Below, one piece after another: positions 16,470 through 24,992 of a stretch of DNA of 32,072 nucleotides. Location of the stretch: assembly GCF_004119495.1 (NCBI RefSeq), contig NZ_NRQU01000055.1, forward strand, positions 1-32,072. The letters are read 5' to 3'. This DNA comes from Flavobacterium sp. YO12 (GTDB lineage: Bacteria; Bacteroidota; Bacteroidia; Flavobacteriales; Flavobacteriaceae). The translations under genes were made by a program, and so were the position numbers. Each line of letters opens with the position of its first letter. Within the stretch, counting starts at the first letter, position 1. Under the pieces are notes generated by a model. That model ran no database searches. It saw nothing but the letters and a program-made list of their open reading frames with translations, and was not told the DNA's origin.

Positions 16470-16871
16470 ATGAATACCGAAGAAGAAAAGAGAAGTTTAC
16501 TTTTAGAAATGATTGCTTTCTCTACAGTTGATGGTCAATTGCATAAACGCGAGCTGGAATTTTTATGGCTGGTTGCGCAAGAACTGAATATTGATCGTGC
16601 TCTTTTTCAAGATTTATTTCATCAAGAATATACTGCTAAAGTAATTAAATCTGAATTTCAGCGTATTCAACAATTTTACAGATTGGCCCTGATTATGCAC
16701 TGTGACGGTATTTTGCATGAAAAAGAAGCAAAAGCAATTCAGCAGATTGCTATTGAAATGGGATTAAATCCGACTGCAGTAAAACGTGTTTTGGATCTTA
16801 TGGAAAAAGCACCAAATGCTTTAATTGACCCAAAAGTGCTGCTCAAAGTATTTCAGGAACAACACAATTAG
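16470..16871 (+). CDS. TerB-like (tellurite-resistance fold) protein
   Basis: This is a 133-residue, all-helical cytoplasmic protein. Two acidic helix-turn segments of the TerB fold are visible: AFSTVDGQLHKRELEFLWLVAQELNI and the repeat MHCDGILHEKEAKAIQQIAIEMGL, with the D-G-x-x-x-x-x-E pattern of the metal-binding TerB family. No TerC, TerD or other tellurite gene is near, so resistance should not be inferred from the name. I chose the ATG at 16470 over a TTG one codon upstream. It is divergent from the esterase gene by 57 bases and convergent with the prolyl oligopeptidase gene. Confidence 0.8.
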   Translation: MNTEEEKRSLLLEMIAFSTVDGQLHKRELEFLWLVAQELNIDRALFQDLFHQEYTAKVIKSEFQRIQQFYRLALIMHCDGILHEKEAKAIQQIAIEMGLNPTAVKRVLDLMEKAPNALIDPKVLLKVFQEQHN

Positions 16872-16981
16872 GTCAAGAAAAAGGAATAAAATGTACGGTT
16901 TTAAATTTTTGTTTTATTACGGTTTTATTTTTTTTGAAGGCTGAAATTTGGGATGCCCGGTATGAGTGTATGCAAAACTGA

Positions 16982-19099
16982 TTAAATCACATTTTTTTCT
17001 ATGCTCTTTGTTGCACTGTCGCCCATTCCGTGACCAGATTCAAAGTCCGTTAAAAAAAGTATAGGATTGCTGGACGTATTTGCATTTTGAAGTGAAGCTG
17101 CAAATTTTGCCGGTTCCCATGCAATTACACGCGGATCATTCATTCCTGCCGTTATTAATGTTGCTGGATATGCAGTTCCTTTTTTAATATGATGAAACGA
17201 ATCCATTTCTAGCAGCGCTTTAAATTCTGTTTTGTCTTTTACTGTTCCAAATTCAGGAATATTACCCGGACCATTTGGAGATAATTCTGAGCGAATTGTA
17301 TTAAATGCGCCTACTTCGGGAATGGCAGCGGCAAACAAATCAGGTCGTTCTGTAATTGCTCTTCCAATTAAAATACCGCCTGCACTTGCGCTCCAAATAG
17401 CGATTCTTTTAGGCGAAGAATATTTTTCTTTAATTAAATATTCAGTAACCGCAATAAAATCTTTCCATGTATTAGGTTTAGTAGTTTTAAAACCTGCTTT
17501 ATGCCAAGCTTCTCCTAATTCTCCGCCGCCTCTAACATGAGCAACAACATAAATGCCTCCATAAGTACAATAAGGCAATGCAAAACCAGCGCTAAATCGA
17601 GGTTCCATAGAGATTCCGTAAGCACCATATCCTACCATTAAAACTGGATTATCTCCATTTAGTTTTGTGTTTTTATTATAAATGATTGAAACAGGAACTA
17701 AAGTGCCATCATGGGAGGGAACCATGATTTCTTTAGAGACTATATCTTTGAATTCAGGATATTCAATAGGTTTTGACATGGGCTGAAAAGTAAATGTATT
17801 TGATGATGGATTATACAAATAACGTTTTGAGGGAGAAGTCCAGCCTGACAGCGTAATCCAAATATCACTTTTATTTTCATTTACAGTTAAAAATGAAGCT
17901 GAGCCTGCTTGAAAAGGCAATTTTAATTCGATAGGTTCCTTTTTTCCTTTTGCTAAGAAAAATACTTTTGCCTGAACGCCGTTTTCAGTAAGGGAATAAT
18001 ATAAACCATCTTTTGTAAGTGTAAAATTGGTAATATTTCCATTTTTGGGCTCAGGAACAACTGTTTCTGCTTTTTCGATGTTTGGATCTGAGATGGGAAC
18101 TTTTATTATTTTGTAATTAGAAGCGTTTTTATAAGTCAAGTAATAAATAAACTCTTTATCAACATTGTAATTCGTTACTTCATCTTTTTTGTCAACTAAA
18201 TTGGTCCATTTTGTGGGTTTGAAATTGTCTTTTAAATCAGTATCGTACAATTTAATTCGATTGTCTACCGTAACAACCAAGCCATAATTTTTATTTGAAT
18301 TTTTGTGGTAGAGATTCAAAGGAAATTCTTCAGCTCCTATATTAAGTTCAGGATTAGTTGCACTCGACAAAAATTCTACATCTTTACTTGGGTCTTCGCC
18401 TAATTTATGATAATATACTTTAGAGTTTAATAATCGGTTTGGATCGGTAACATTTGCAGAGTTTAATCTTCCGTATGTAAATGAATTCCCGTCAGGCATC
18501 CAAGAAGGAGTACTGAACCAACATCTGTCGAATACTTCGGGGTAAACTTTTCCGTCACTGCTTACAATAAGTAATTCTGCACTTTCAGAACCGCTTGGAG
18601 CAATTTCTACAGCTACTTTATCTCCTTTTTCATTTGGCGTTATAGAGCTTATATTGTAATTTACTCCTGCTGTTTTTTTGTAAGTTTCTGGATCAAAAAG
18701 TAGTTTTTCAGTTCCTTTGTAGCCAATTCTCTGATATAGTTTGCCATTTTCCTCGTTGGCATTTCGTTTTAGATAGAAATAATGGTCGTTCTCTGTAATT
18801 TGTAAATCAGAGATAGTACTTTCTTTTCTTGCATCAAGCTCTTTTAGTTTTTTAAAGAGATTTTGACGTTCTGGAACTTCATTTAGCTTTGCTCGTGCAT
18901 AATCAGCATTAGCTTTCATCCAAGTAACCACATTGGGATCATTTAGATTTTCAAGATAGCGATAAGGATCTTCTATCTTTTCTCCGAAATATTCATCTAC
19001 GACGATTTTTTCTGGGGCGGGCTGTGGTTTAATCTGCCCGAAATTTGATACTACTGAGCCGCAAAGTGCTGCAGTAGTAAGAATAAATTTAGTGTTCAT
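16982..19099 (-). CDS. Prolyl oligopeptidase family serine peptidase (S9), 3' frameshift
   Basis: This is a secreted S9A peptidase that cleaves short peptides after proline. The 705-residue ORF has a signal peptide (MNTKFILTTAALCGSVVSNFGQ), the DPYRYLENLNDPNVVTWMKA N-terminal signature, a propeller region and an alpha/beta hydrolase domain. The triad is S572 (WSASAGG), D655 (GMNDPRV) and H690 (ESGHGMG). The ORF stops early, after ...SIEKNVI. The same strand has an A7 run just before this stop (about 16992-16998). With eight As the frame continues KCDLISFAYTHTGHPKFQP and ends at 16917, giving a normal family C-terminus and about 727 residues. The catalytic residues are all upstream of the shift, so a truncated enzyme might still fold poorly but carries the whole triad. 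Confidence 0.9.
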   Translation of the reverse strand: MNTKFILTTAALCGSVVSNFGQIKPQPAPEKIVVDEYFGEKIEDPYRYLENLNDPNVVTWMKANADYARAKLNEVPERQNLFKKLKELDARKESTISDLQITENDHYFYLKRNANEENGKLYQRIGYKGTEKLLFDPETYKKTAGVNYNISSITPNEKGDKVAVEIAPSGSESAELLIVSSDGKVYPEVFDRCWFSTPSWMPDGNSFTYGRLNSANVTDPNRLLNSKVYYHKLGEDPSKDVEFLSSATNPELNIGAEEFPLNLYHKNSNKNYGLVVTVDNRIKLYDTDLKDNFKPTKWTNLVDKKDEVTNYNVDKEFIYYLTYKNASNYKIIKVPISDPNIEKAETVVPEPKNGNITNFTLTKDGLYYSLTENGVQAKVFFLAKGKKEPIELKLPFQAGSASFLTVNENKSDIWITLSGWTSPSKRYLYNPSSNTFTFQPMSKPIEYPEFKDIVSKEIMVPSHDGTLVPVSIIYNKNTKLNGDNPVLMVGYGAYGISMEPRFSAGFALPYCTYGGIYVVAHVRGGGELGEAWHKAGFKTTKPNTWKDFIAVTEYLIKEKYSSPKRIAIWSASAGGILIGRAITERPDLFAAAIPEVGAFNTIRSELSPNGPGNIPEFGTVKDKTEFKALLEMDSFHHIKKGTAYPATLITAGMNDPRVIAWEPAKFAASLQNANTSSNPILFLTDFESGHGMGDSATKSIEKNVI

Positions 19100-19181
19100 A
19101 ATTTATCTAGTTTTGAAGTAAGAAAAAATTCCAGATAGATTATGGACGAGTAAATGTATGAAAATATTTTAAATAATTGAT

Positions 19182-19211
19182 AATTAGCTTGTTGGGTTTT
19201 TTAAGCTAATT
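19182..19211 (-). terminator. Possible hairpin terminator overlapping the uvrB stop
   Basis: A perfect 9-base inverted repeat, AATTAGCTT (19182-19190) and AAGCTAATT (19203-19211), straddles the uvrB stop codon, so one arm is coding. On the minus strand it is followed by an AT-rich stretch, not a clean T run, so terminator function is uncertain. Confidence 0.35.
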
Positions 19212-21192
19212 GATCTTGTAGTTTTTTAATATCGTCACGCAGTTTGGCAGCTTGCATAAAGTCTAACTCTTTAGCGGCTTTTTCCATTGATTTTCTTTTT
19301 TCTCGAATCATTTTTTCTAACTCAGATTTAGATAAATAAGCTGTTTCAGGTTCAGCGGCAGCAGGTAAAGTATGTCCTAATTCGTATTCTACCAAAGGAT
19401 TTTTTGTAAAAGCGCTGTCTATTTTTTTGTTTAATGCCTGAGGTGTAATACCGTGCTCAGTATTGTAGTTAATCTGTTTAGTTCTTCGATAATTAGTTTC
19501 GTCTATTGTTCTTTGCATGCTTGCCGTAATTTTATCAGCATACATAATCGCTTTTCCATTTAAGTTTCTCGCTGCACGACCAATAGTTTGTGTTAAAGAT
19601 CTATGGTTACGTAAAAAACCTTCTTTATCAGCATCAAGAATGGCAACAAGAGAAACTTCTGGTAAATCTAAACCTTCACGAAGCAGGTTAACTCCAATTA
19701 AGACATCAAAAATACCTTTTCGTAAATCTTGCATGATTTCGATTCGTTCTAAAGTATCAACATCAGAGTGAATGTAACGGCATCGAATGTTTACTTTAGT
19801 TAAGTATTTAGCTAATTCTTCGGCCATTCTTTTCGTCAAGGTAGTTACCAGAACTCTTTCGTCAAGTTCACATCGAACTTGTATTTCTTCGATCAAATCA
19901 TCAATCTGATTTAAACTTGGTCTTACTTCAATAATTGGATCTAATAATCCTGTCGGACGAATAATCTGTTCTACATAAATTCCGTCAGACTTTTGCAATT
20001 CATAATCTGCAGGTGTTGCCGAAACGTAAATAACCTGATTCTGCATAGCTTCAAATTCTTCAAACTTCAAAGGTCTGTTGTCCATTGCGGCAGGAAGTCT
20101 AAAACCATATTCAACCAAATTTTCTTTTCGGCTGCGGTCACCTCCGTACATGGCGTGAACTTGCGAAACTGTTACGTGGCTTTCATCAACAACCATTAAA
20201 TAATCACTTGGAAAATAGTCTAGTAAACAGAAAGGTCTTGTTCCGGCTTCACGTCCGTCAAGATAACGCGAGTAATTTTCAATTCCAGAACAATATCCCA
20301 ATTCGCGAATCATTTCTAAATCAAAATTGGTTCGTTCTTCAAGACGTTTGGCTTCTAAATGTTTGCCTATTTCTTTGAAATAATCAACTTGTTTTACTAA
20401 ATCTTGTTGAATTTCCCAGAGTGTGCCTTGTAAAACTTCTGGAGAAGTCACAAACATATTGGCTGGATAGATCGTTAATCTTTTAAATTTTTCAATAACC
20501 TGTGAGGTTTTAGGATCAAAAGCTTCGATTTCTTCAATCTCATCTCCAAAAAAGTGAATTCGATATGCATCATCTGCATAGCTGGGATAAACTTCAACAG
20601 TATCTCCTTTAATTCTAAAAGTCCCTGGATTAAAATCGGCTTCAGTTCTAGCGTATAAACTTTGTACAAGACTATGCAGTAATTTAGTTCTTGAAATAAC
20701 TTGATCTCGAGTTATTTCGATTACGTTTTTTTGAAATTCTACAGGATTTCCTATACCATACAAGCAGGAAACTGAAGCAACAACTAAAACGTCGCGTCTT
20801 CCTGAAAGTAAAGAAGAAGTAGTGCTTAAACGCATTTTTTCCAGTTCTTCATTGATAGATAAATCTTTCTCAATAAAAACTCCTGTAACAGGCATAAAAG
20901 CTTCAGGCTGATAATAGTCGTAATAAGAAACGAAATACTCAACCGCATTATTTGGAAAAAATTGCTTGAACTCTGAATACAATTGTGCCGCCAAAGTTTT
21001 ATTATGTGCTAAAACCAGCGTTGGGCGCTGTACTTCTTGAATAACATTGGCTACTGTAAATGTTTTACCAGATCCTGTAACTCCTAATAAAGTTTGATAT
21101 TTTTCGCCGTCGACTATACCTTGCGACAATTTTTGAATTGCTTGAGGTTGATCTCCTTTTGGACTATATTCTGAAGTTACTTGGAAATTCAT
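19201..21192 (-). CDS. uvrB: Excinuclease ABC subunit B
   Basis: UvrB is the damage-verifying helicase of nucleotide excision repair, loaded by UvrA and then bound by UvrC. The 663-residue protein is full length. It has Walker A GVTGSGKT (37-44), the beta-hairpin region YYDYYQPEAF that clamps a DNA strand, and the DESHVTV helicase motif. Further segments are EGLDLPEVSLVAILDADKEGFLR, QTIGRAARN (motif VI), and a C-terminal UVR domain (EKAAKELDFMQAAKLRDDIKKLQDQLA) that binds UvrC. The start MNFQVTSEYSPKGDQPQAI is the family start. A TATCTTTA sequence about 30 bases upstream is one base off the -7 consensus. It stands as a single gene. Confidence 0.97.
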   Translation of the reverse strand: MNFQVTSEYSPKGDQPQAIQKLSQGIVDGEKYQTLLGVTGSGKTFTVANVIQEVQRPTLVLAHNKTLAAQLYSEFKQFFPNNAVEYFVSYYDYYQPEAFMPVTGVFIEKDLSINEELEKMRLSTTSSLLSGRRDVLVVASVSCLYGIGNPVEFQKNVIEITRDQVISRTKLLHSLVQSLYARTEADFNPGTFRIKGDTVEVYPSYADDAYRIHFFGDEIEEIEAFDPKTSQVIEKFKRLTIYPANMFVTSPEVLQGTLWEIQQDLVKQVDYFKEIGKHLEAKRLEERTNFDLEMIRELGYCSGIENYSRYLDGREAGTRPFCLLDYFPSDYLMVVDESHVTVSQVHAMYGGDRSRKENLVEYGFRLPAAMDNRPLKFEEFEAMQNQVIYVSATPADYELQKSDGIYVEQIIRPTGLLDPIIEVRPSLNQIDDLIEEIQVRCELDERVLVTTLTKRMAEELAKYLTKVNIRCRYIHSDVDTLERIEIMQDLRKGIFDVLIGVNLLREGLDLPEVSLVAILDADKEGFLRNHRSLTQTIGRAARNLNGKAIMYADKITASMQRTIDETNYRRTKQINYNTEHGITPQALNKKIDSAFTKNPLVEYELGHTLPAAAEPETAYLSKSELEKMIREKRKSMEKAAKELDFMQAAKLRDDIKKLQDQLA

Positions 21193-21238
21193 TTTTTATG
21201 ACTGAAGATTAGTTTTGTAAAGATACAAAGTTTGAATT

Positions 21239-22180
21239 CTATTCTAAAAAATTAATGACTGCGTCATTTGTAATTTTTGCTTGGTCAATAGTTAAAAAAT
21301 GCCCCGCATCTTTAATAGTTTGAGTTTTGCAGTTTATTAAAAATTTTTGTGCTCTTGTCAGACTTTCTTCAGAGTTGATAACGTCATGATCTCCAATTAA
21401 TACTAATACTGGATTTGTAATTGATTGTAATTCTTCATCTGAAAACGGGCGCATTTTAAGCATGCTGGAATTTGATTTTGCATATTTGTTTGCCAAATAA
21501 AATTGCCTTTTGTAAATCGGGTTTATGTTTTCGGGATGCGTTGAGAATGTTTCTAGGGTTTTATTGAATTTTTTTTCACTTGGGAAAAGCTTCAACAGCA
21601 ATGCGGAACTTGTTTTTCTGACTTTATCTATGAATTTAAAAGTCTGTGCAGGACTTAGTAGAACTATTTTATCAATAGAATTTGTTTTTTCAGAAGCTAA
21701 TAATGCGGCGATCCAGCCGCCTCTTGATGCTCCAATAATATCGAATTGTTTTAATTTATAGAAACTGAAAATTTCATTGTACCAAATCACAATTTCTTTT
21801 GAGGAAAGCGGTTTTGCTGTTAAAGTTGATTTTCCGGGTTCCATCAAAAAATCGATCGCATAAATTCTATGATTTTTTGCTAAAGCTTTAATGTTAGGAT
21901 ACCACATGGTTGAGGTTGCATCCATTCCGTGAAGTAAAACCAAGCTTTTTCCGTTTTTTGGTCCCGCAATAATCACGTGCGCCGTTCCAAAGCTTGTTTT
22001 TACATTTTCTTCTGTATACGGAATATTCCAAAGTTTTAATGCTTTGTCGTACGCACTTAAATATATCTTTTTTTCGCTTTTGGTTTCGAATATATAATCA
22101 TTAAATTTTGCTTCTTTAATGGATGAGCAACTTGTGATTACTAATAATATTAGGACTAATCTGAAGTGTAATTTTTGCAT
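21239..22180 (-). CDS. Alpha/beta hydrolase lipoprotein
   Basis: This is a 313-residue protein with a lipoprotein signal (MQKLHFRLVLILLVITSCSS, lipid-modified C18). The hydrolase domain has the oxyanion HG in LVLLHGMDATSTMWYP, the nucleophile elbow IIGASRGGWIAALL (S152), the acid in LVLIGDHDVI and the histidine in DAGHFLTID. It is a typical alpha/beta hydrolase fold with a canonical Ser-Asp-His arrangement, exposed at a membrane surface. The substrate is unknown. The frame is open to an ATG at 22195, but MQKLHF gives a cleaner lipoprotein signal peptide. A TATCTTTA lies about 25 bases upstream. uvrB follows after 46 bases on the same strand. Confidence 0.85.
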   Translation of the reverse strand: MQKLHFRLVLILLVITSCSSIKEAKFNDYIFETKSEKKIYLSAYDKALKLWNIPYTEENVKTSFGTAHVIIAGPKNGKSLVLLHGMDATSTMWYPNIKALAKNHRIYAIDFLMEPGKSTLTAKPLSSKEIVIWYNEIFSFYKLKQFDIIGASRGGWIAALLASEKTNSIDKIVLLSPAQTFKFIDKVRKTSSALLLKLFPSEKKFNKTLETFSTHPENINPIYKRQFYLANKYAKSNSSMLKMRPFSDEELQSITNPVLVLIGDHDVINSEESLTRAQKFLINCKTQTIKDAGHFLTIDQAKITNDAVINFLE

Positions 22181-22262
22181 TGCAATAAAATTCAATTTAG
22201 CTAAAGATACAATTCTAGAAAAGCGTTTTTGTATCAGAATTTTGTTTTAAAATATCATAATT

Positions 22263-22499
22263 CTAAGGTTCGTTTTTTTGCACAGTTAAGTGATAGACTT
22301 GTACCAATGCTAAGATTCCGTTAGGAATAATAACAGGCAGAAGCCATTGACTAACGTCTCTGTAATCTTTTAAAAAGATGCCGTATATCACAAAACACAT
22401 ACACCCGAAAAAATTAATTAAACGTATTTTTTTGAGGTCTTTCAGTAAAAAACCTCCTACAATAAAAAATGATGCTAGGTAACCAATATAATCTGCCAT
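22263..22499 (-). CDS. Small YgjV-like inner-membrane protein
   Basis: This 78-residue protein is dominated by three hydrophobic segments (about 4-18, 28-44 and 51-70) with a short charged loop LLKDLKKIRLINFFG between the first two. The layout resembles the YgjV family of small bacterial inner-membrane proteins, whose function is unknown. Related proteins are sometimes labelled uroporphyrinogen decarboxylase in databases, as far as I recall; nothing here supports that enzyme. It lies between rlmF and the lipoprotein hydrolase on the same strand, with about 80-base gaps on either side. Confidence 0.7.
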   Translation of the reverse strand: MADYIGYLASFFIVGGFLLKDLKKIRLINFFGCMCFVIYGIFLKDYRDVSQWLLPVIIPNGILALVQVYHLTVQKNEP

Positions 22500-22580
22500 G
22501 ATTTTGATATTGAATAGTTTATAGTAAACTTACCAAAAGCAAATTATAAAATCAAGGTTTTGAAGTTGAAAATCAATATT

Positions 22581-23531
22581 TTAAAGCGTCCACTTTTGCT
22601 GTTCTGGTTTACTTAAAAAACTCCAAGCCACAATTCGACTGTTTTTTTGCCCTTGCGACATTTCGATAGTTTTTACAGAAACGGCATTTACTTTTTTCAG
22701 GGTTTTGTAAATGGAGGATAGATTTTCTTTTTTAGAAACTAATGTTGTGAACCATAAAACTTGCGAAGCATATTTTACACTTTCGTAAATCATTTGAGTT
22801 ACAAAACCAATTTCGCCGCCATTGCACCATAATTCAGCATTTTGACCTCCAAAATTTAAAACAGGATTTGTAGTTTTCTTTTCCTTCGGATTTAAATTGG
22901 ATACTTTTCTAGAAGTGCTTTTATTCGCTTCTTCTGCCGATGCGTGAAAAGGCGGATTACACATAGTAAATGTAAAACGATCTTCAGGAATGATGATGTT
23001 TTTAAAGATAAATCGAGATTCTGTCTGCTGCTGTAAACTTATTGTGTCAATTAATTTGGGGTTTGCTTCGATAATTTTACTGCAGTTTTCAATTGAAGTT
23101 TTATAAATATCTGTTGCGACAAAACTCCAATTGTAAATCGAATTCCCTAATATCGGATAGATTAAATTTGCGCCTGTTCCGATATCTAGTCCCATGACAG
23201 AATTACCTTCGGGAATTTGACCATTATTCGTTTCTGCCAATAAATCGGCTATATAATGAATATAATCGGCTCTGCCTGGAATAGGAGGGCAAAGATAATT
23301 TTTAGGAATATCCCAGTTTTTAATGTCGTAATAGGTTTGAAGTAAAGCTTTATTTAGCGTTTTTACAGCAAGCGGGTTACTGAAATCAATGGTTTCAATA
23401 CCATATTTATTAGTAGAAATAAAAGCTTTTAATTCAGGACAATTTGAAACAAGCAATTCAAAATCATAACGTGAGCGATGAATATTTCTAGGATGTAAAT
23501 TGTCTTTTTGAGAATTGTTTTCTGCTTTCAT
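22581..23531 (-). CDS. rlmF: 23S rRNA (adenine(1618)-N(6))-methyltransferase
   Basis: RlmF methylates N6 of A1618 in 23S rRNA using S-adenosylmethionine. The 316-residue protein begins LHPRNIHRSRYDFELLV, as in the family. It has the SAM-binding motif LDIGTGANLIYP (115-126) and the N6-adenine catalytic motif NPPF (192-195) in TMCNPPFHASAEE. The frame is open to ATG 23648, but the extra 39 residues run through an extragenic repeat and across a TATCTTTG promoter-like element, so I use the ATG at 23531. The length agrees with RlmF from other bacteria. It is a single gene. Confidence 0.93.
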   Translation of the reverse strand: MKAENNSQKDNLHPRNIHRSRYDFELLVSNCPELKAFISTNKYGIETIDFSNPLAVKTLNKALLQTYYDIKNWDIPKNYLCPPIPGRADYIHYIADLLAETNNGQIPEGNSVMGLDIGTGANLIYPILGNSIYNWSFVATDIYKTSIENCSKIIEANPKLIDTISLQQQTESRFIFKNIIIPEDRFTFTMCNPPFHASAEEANKSTSRKVSNLNPKEKKTTNPVLNFGGQNAELWCNGGEIGFVTQMIYESVKYASQVLWFTTLVSKKENLSSIYKTLKKVNAVSVKTIEMSQGQKNSRIVAWSFLSKPEQQKWTL

Positions 23532-23548
23532 TTTTATTGATTTCTGTG

Positions 23549-23556
23549 CAAAGATA
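23549..23556 (-). promoter_or_regulatory. Candidate -7 element of rlmF
   Basis: TATCTTTG on the minus strand exactly fits TAnnTTTG and ends 17 bases before the rlmF ATG. It supports the short start at 23531. No good -33 TTG is visible. Confidence 0.4.
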
Positions 23557-23572
23557 GGTATTCCTTCCTTTA

Positions 23573-23735
23573 AAGAGAGCTCTAGAGGAGCGTAATATTT
23601 ATAGCCAATTAATTTATAATTAAAACAAAAGCTCCAGCGGAGCGACATAGGTTTTGTGTGTCACCCCGCTGGAGCTTTAATTAGAACAAGAGATTTTGAT
23701 CTATAAACATTGCATCCCTCCAGGGTTTTTTATTT
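23573..23735. repeat. GCTCCAGCGGAGC-type inverted repeat upstream of rlmF
   Basis: AAAGCTCCAGCGG (23628-23640) and CCGCTGGAGCTTT (23666-23678) form a perfect 13-base inverted repeat around a GACATAGG...TGTGTCACC interior. A degenerate copy, GAGCTCTAGAGGAGCGTAATATTTATAG, lies at about 23576-23604. A related ATCCCTCCAGGG motif is at about 23713-23724. These fill the gap between thiamine pyrophosphokinase and rlmF and belong to a repeat type I recall from other Flavobacterium genomes. Confidence 0.65.
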
Positions 23736-23745
23736 TCAAATGTTT

Positions 23746-24408
23746 CTAATCAAAACATTCCATTAAAAGCAAATCACCTTCACGATGTGTAATGGTTACA
23801 ATTCCGTCTTGTTCTACAGAATTACTGCTTCCGGTTCTGTAACCCATTGTAAGTGTATCGTCTTGTAATTCGTATTTTAGATTTTTAGAAGAAATTCCGT
23901 TTACAACGCCAATTGGAATTAACGAAATTGGTGTTTTAGCGGTGTACCATTTTTCAAATTTTGTTGGTAGCAAGAATATTTTTGAATGATCGTCGAGAAT
24001 CACAATTTTAAGTAAATTGCGGTAACGAACAATATTGGTAAGATTGGTAATGGTATGATCTGCACGTCTTCCAGTAGCCCAAACTACATTTACGGCAGGA
24101 ATTTTTCTTTCTATTAAATAATCAAAAGCTTTTTCTAAATCGGTTTTATTTTGATCTGGAGTGTGAACGATTTCGATAGGATATTGTGAAGTTTTATATA
24201 TTTCGGGATCAAAACCACGATCAAAATCACCTAAAAGCACATCGATTTTAATGCCTAAATCTATAACGCGTTCAATGGCTGAATCTAATACAATAACAAG
24301 CGGAGACCATTCTAATAATTGACCTAATAATTCAGGATTGCAGGCGGCGCCGTTTGCAATTATTAAAGCGGGTTCCTGATCGTCGCGAACTATATGGTGT
24401 GATGACAT
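23746..24408 (-). CDS. Thiamine pyrophosphokinase
   Basis: This enzyme transfers pyrophosphate from ATP to thiamine, giving the cofactor thiamine diphosphate, and can act in salvage. The 220-residue protein shows family motifs in order: the N-terminal ANGAACNPELL, an aspartate-rich GDFDRG (60-65), DQNKTDLEKA (85-94) and GRRADHTITNL (113-123). The C-terminal beta domain contains ISLIPIG and the thiamine-binding stretch GISSKNLKYELQDDTLTMGYRTGSSN. The family usually has GDFDS where this has GDFDR, a mild departure. An exact TAnnTTTG match (TACCTTTG) lies about 22 bases upstream. It is a single gene between two repeat-filled gaps. Confidence 0.9.
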   Translation of the reverse strand: MSSHHIVRDDQEPALIIANGAACNPELLGQLLEWSPLVIVLDSAIERVIDLGIKIDVLLGDFDRGFDPEIYKTSQYPIEIVHTPDQNKTDLEKAFDYLIERKIPAVNVVWATGRRADHTITNLTNIVRYRNLLKIVILDDHSKIFLLPTKFEKWYTAKTPISLIPIGVVNGISSKNLKYELQDDTLTMGYRTGSSNSVEQDGIVTITHREGDLLLMECFD

Positions 24409-24430
24409 GTTATTTTTTTTGAATGTGACG

Positions 24431-24438
24431 CAAAGGTA
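24431..24438 (-). promoter_or_regulatory. Candidate -7 element of thiamine pyrophosphokinase
   Basis: TACCTTTG on the minus strand exactly matches TAnnTTTG, about 22 bases upstream of the ATG at 24408. The -33 position is not clear. Confidence 0.4.
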
Positions 24439-24448
24439 CTGTTTACAA

Positions 24449-24524
24449 TTTTAGATTTCTGATTTTAGATTTTAGTTTTTTTGCAAAAGATTTTAGGACA
24501 ATCTAAAATCTATACTCTAAAATC
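24449..24524. repeat. ATCTAAAATC-type inverted repeat after the DinB gene
   Basis: ATTTTAGATTTCTGATTTTAGAT (24449-24470, one copy per arm) is the approximate reverse complement of ATCTAAAATCTATACTCTAA (24501-24520 and onward). Its core, GATTTTAGAT and ATCTAAAATC, is perfect over 10 bases. The right arm ends 5 bases from the DinB stop codon. The same word pair lies directly after gltB at 3633-3658. Confidence 0.65.
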
Positions 24525-24529
24525 GGCAA

Positions 24530-24976
24530 TTATAAATCCAATAATCTTCGATGATAATTAATTTGTCCAAGATGATAAGCTAAATGCGTAGAAAGATGAA
24601 CGAAAAAGAATCCTGTAGTCATTTGTTTTTCAAAAACGATCTGCGGATAAATGGCGTTTAAATCTTCTTCGGATAAAAGATCAAGAGTGTTGTTTACCAC
24701 TATAATGGTTTCCTCTATTTTGCCAATTAATTCTGATTTAGGAATATCTTTTAGAGAAAATTCTAATGGACGATTTCTAACATATCCTGTTTTTCCTATT
24801 TCGGCACCAATATAGGTGTTGATATTGCCAATTAAATGAAGACAAAGATTTCCACCAGAGTTTGAAATATTTTTGTCGATTGCCCAAAGCTGATTTTCAT
24901 TTTGGTACGATTCTATTTCGACTTTTAATTTGTTCAAATCCCTATTAAATAGTGATTTTAATGTTTCTATCAGCAT
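24530..24976 (-). CDS. DinB family (DUF1572-like) protein
   Basis: This 148-residue four-helix-bundle protein is of the DinB/YfiT type. Candidate metal-ligand histidines are visible in NLCLHLIGNI and in the C-terminal FFFVHLSTHLAYHLGQINYHRR. The family contains thiol-dependent transferases and many uncharacterised members; no reaction can be assigned here. It follows the GyrI-like gene by 16 bases, so the two are probably co-transcribed, a pairing that would fit stress or xenobiotic handling. It ends just before an inverted repeat. Confidence 0.85.
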   Translation of the reverse strand: MLIETLKSLFNRDLNKLKVEIESYQNENQLWAIDKNISNSGGNLCLHLIGNINTYIGAEIGKTGYVRNRPLEFSLKDIPKSELIGKIEETIIVVNNTLDLLSEEDLNAIYPQIVFEKQMTTGFFFVHLSTHLAYHLGQINYHRRLLDL

Positions 24977-24992
24977 ATTTTTTAGTTGAAAA

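Noticed and set aside
16470..16871. Tellurite-resistance locus from the TerB-like gene
   Set aside because: Only a lone TerB-fold protein is present; no terC, terD, terE or related genes lie nearby, so a resistance role is not supported.
16872..16981. Separate small gene or terminator between the TerB-like gene and the peptidase
   Set aside because: The readable sequence here is the out-of-frame tail of the prolyl oligopeptidase, and no stable hairpin with a T run was found.
22263..22499. Uroporphyrinogen decarboxylase label for the 78-residue protein
   Set aside because: It is a three-segment membrane protein far too short for that enzyme and has none of its motifs.
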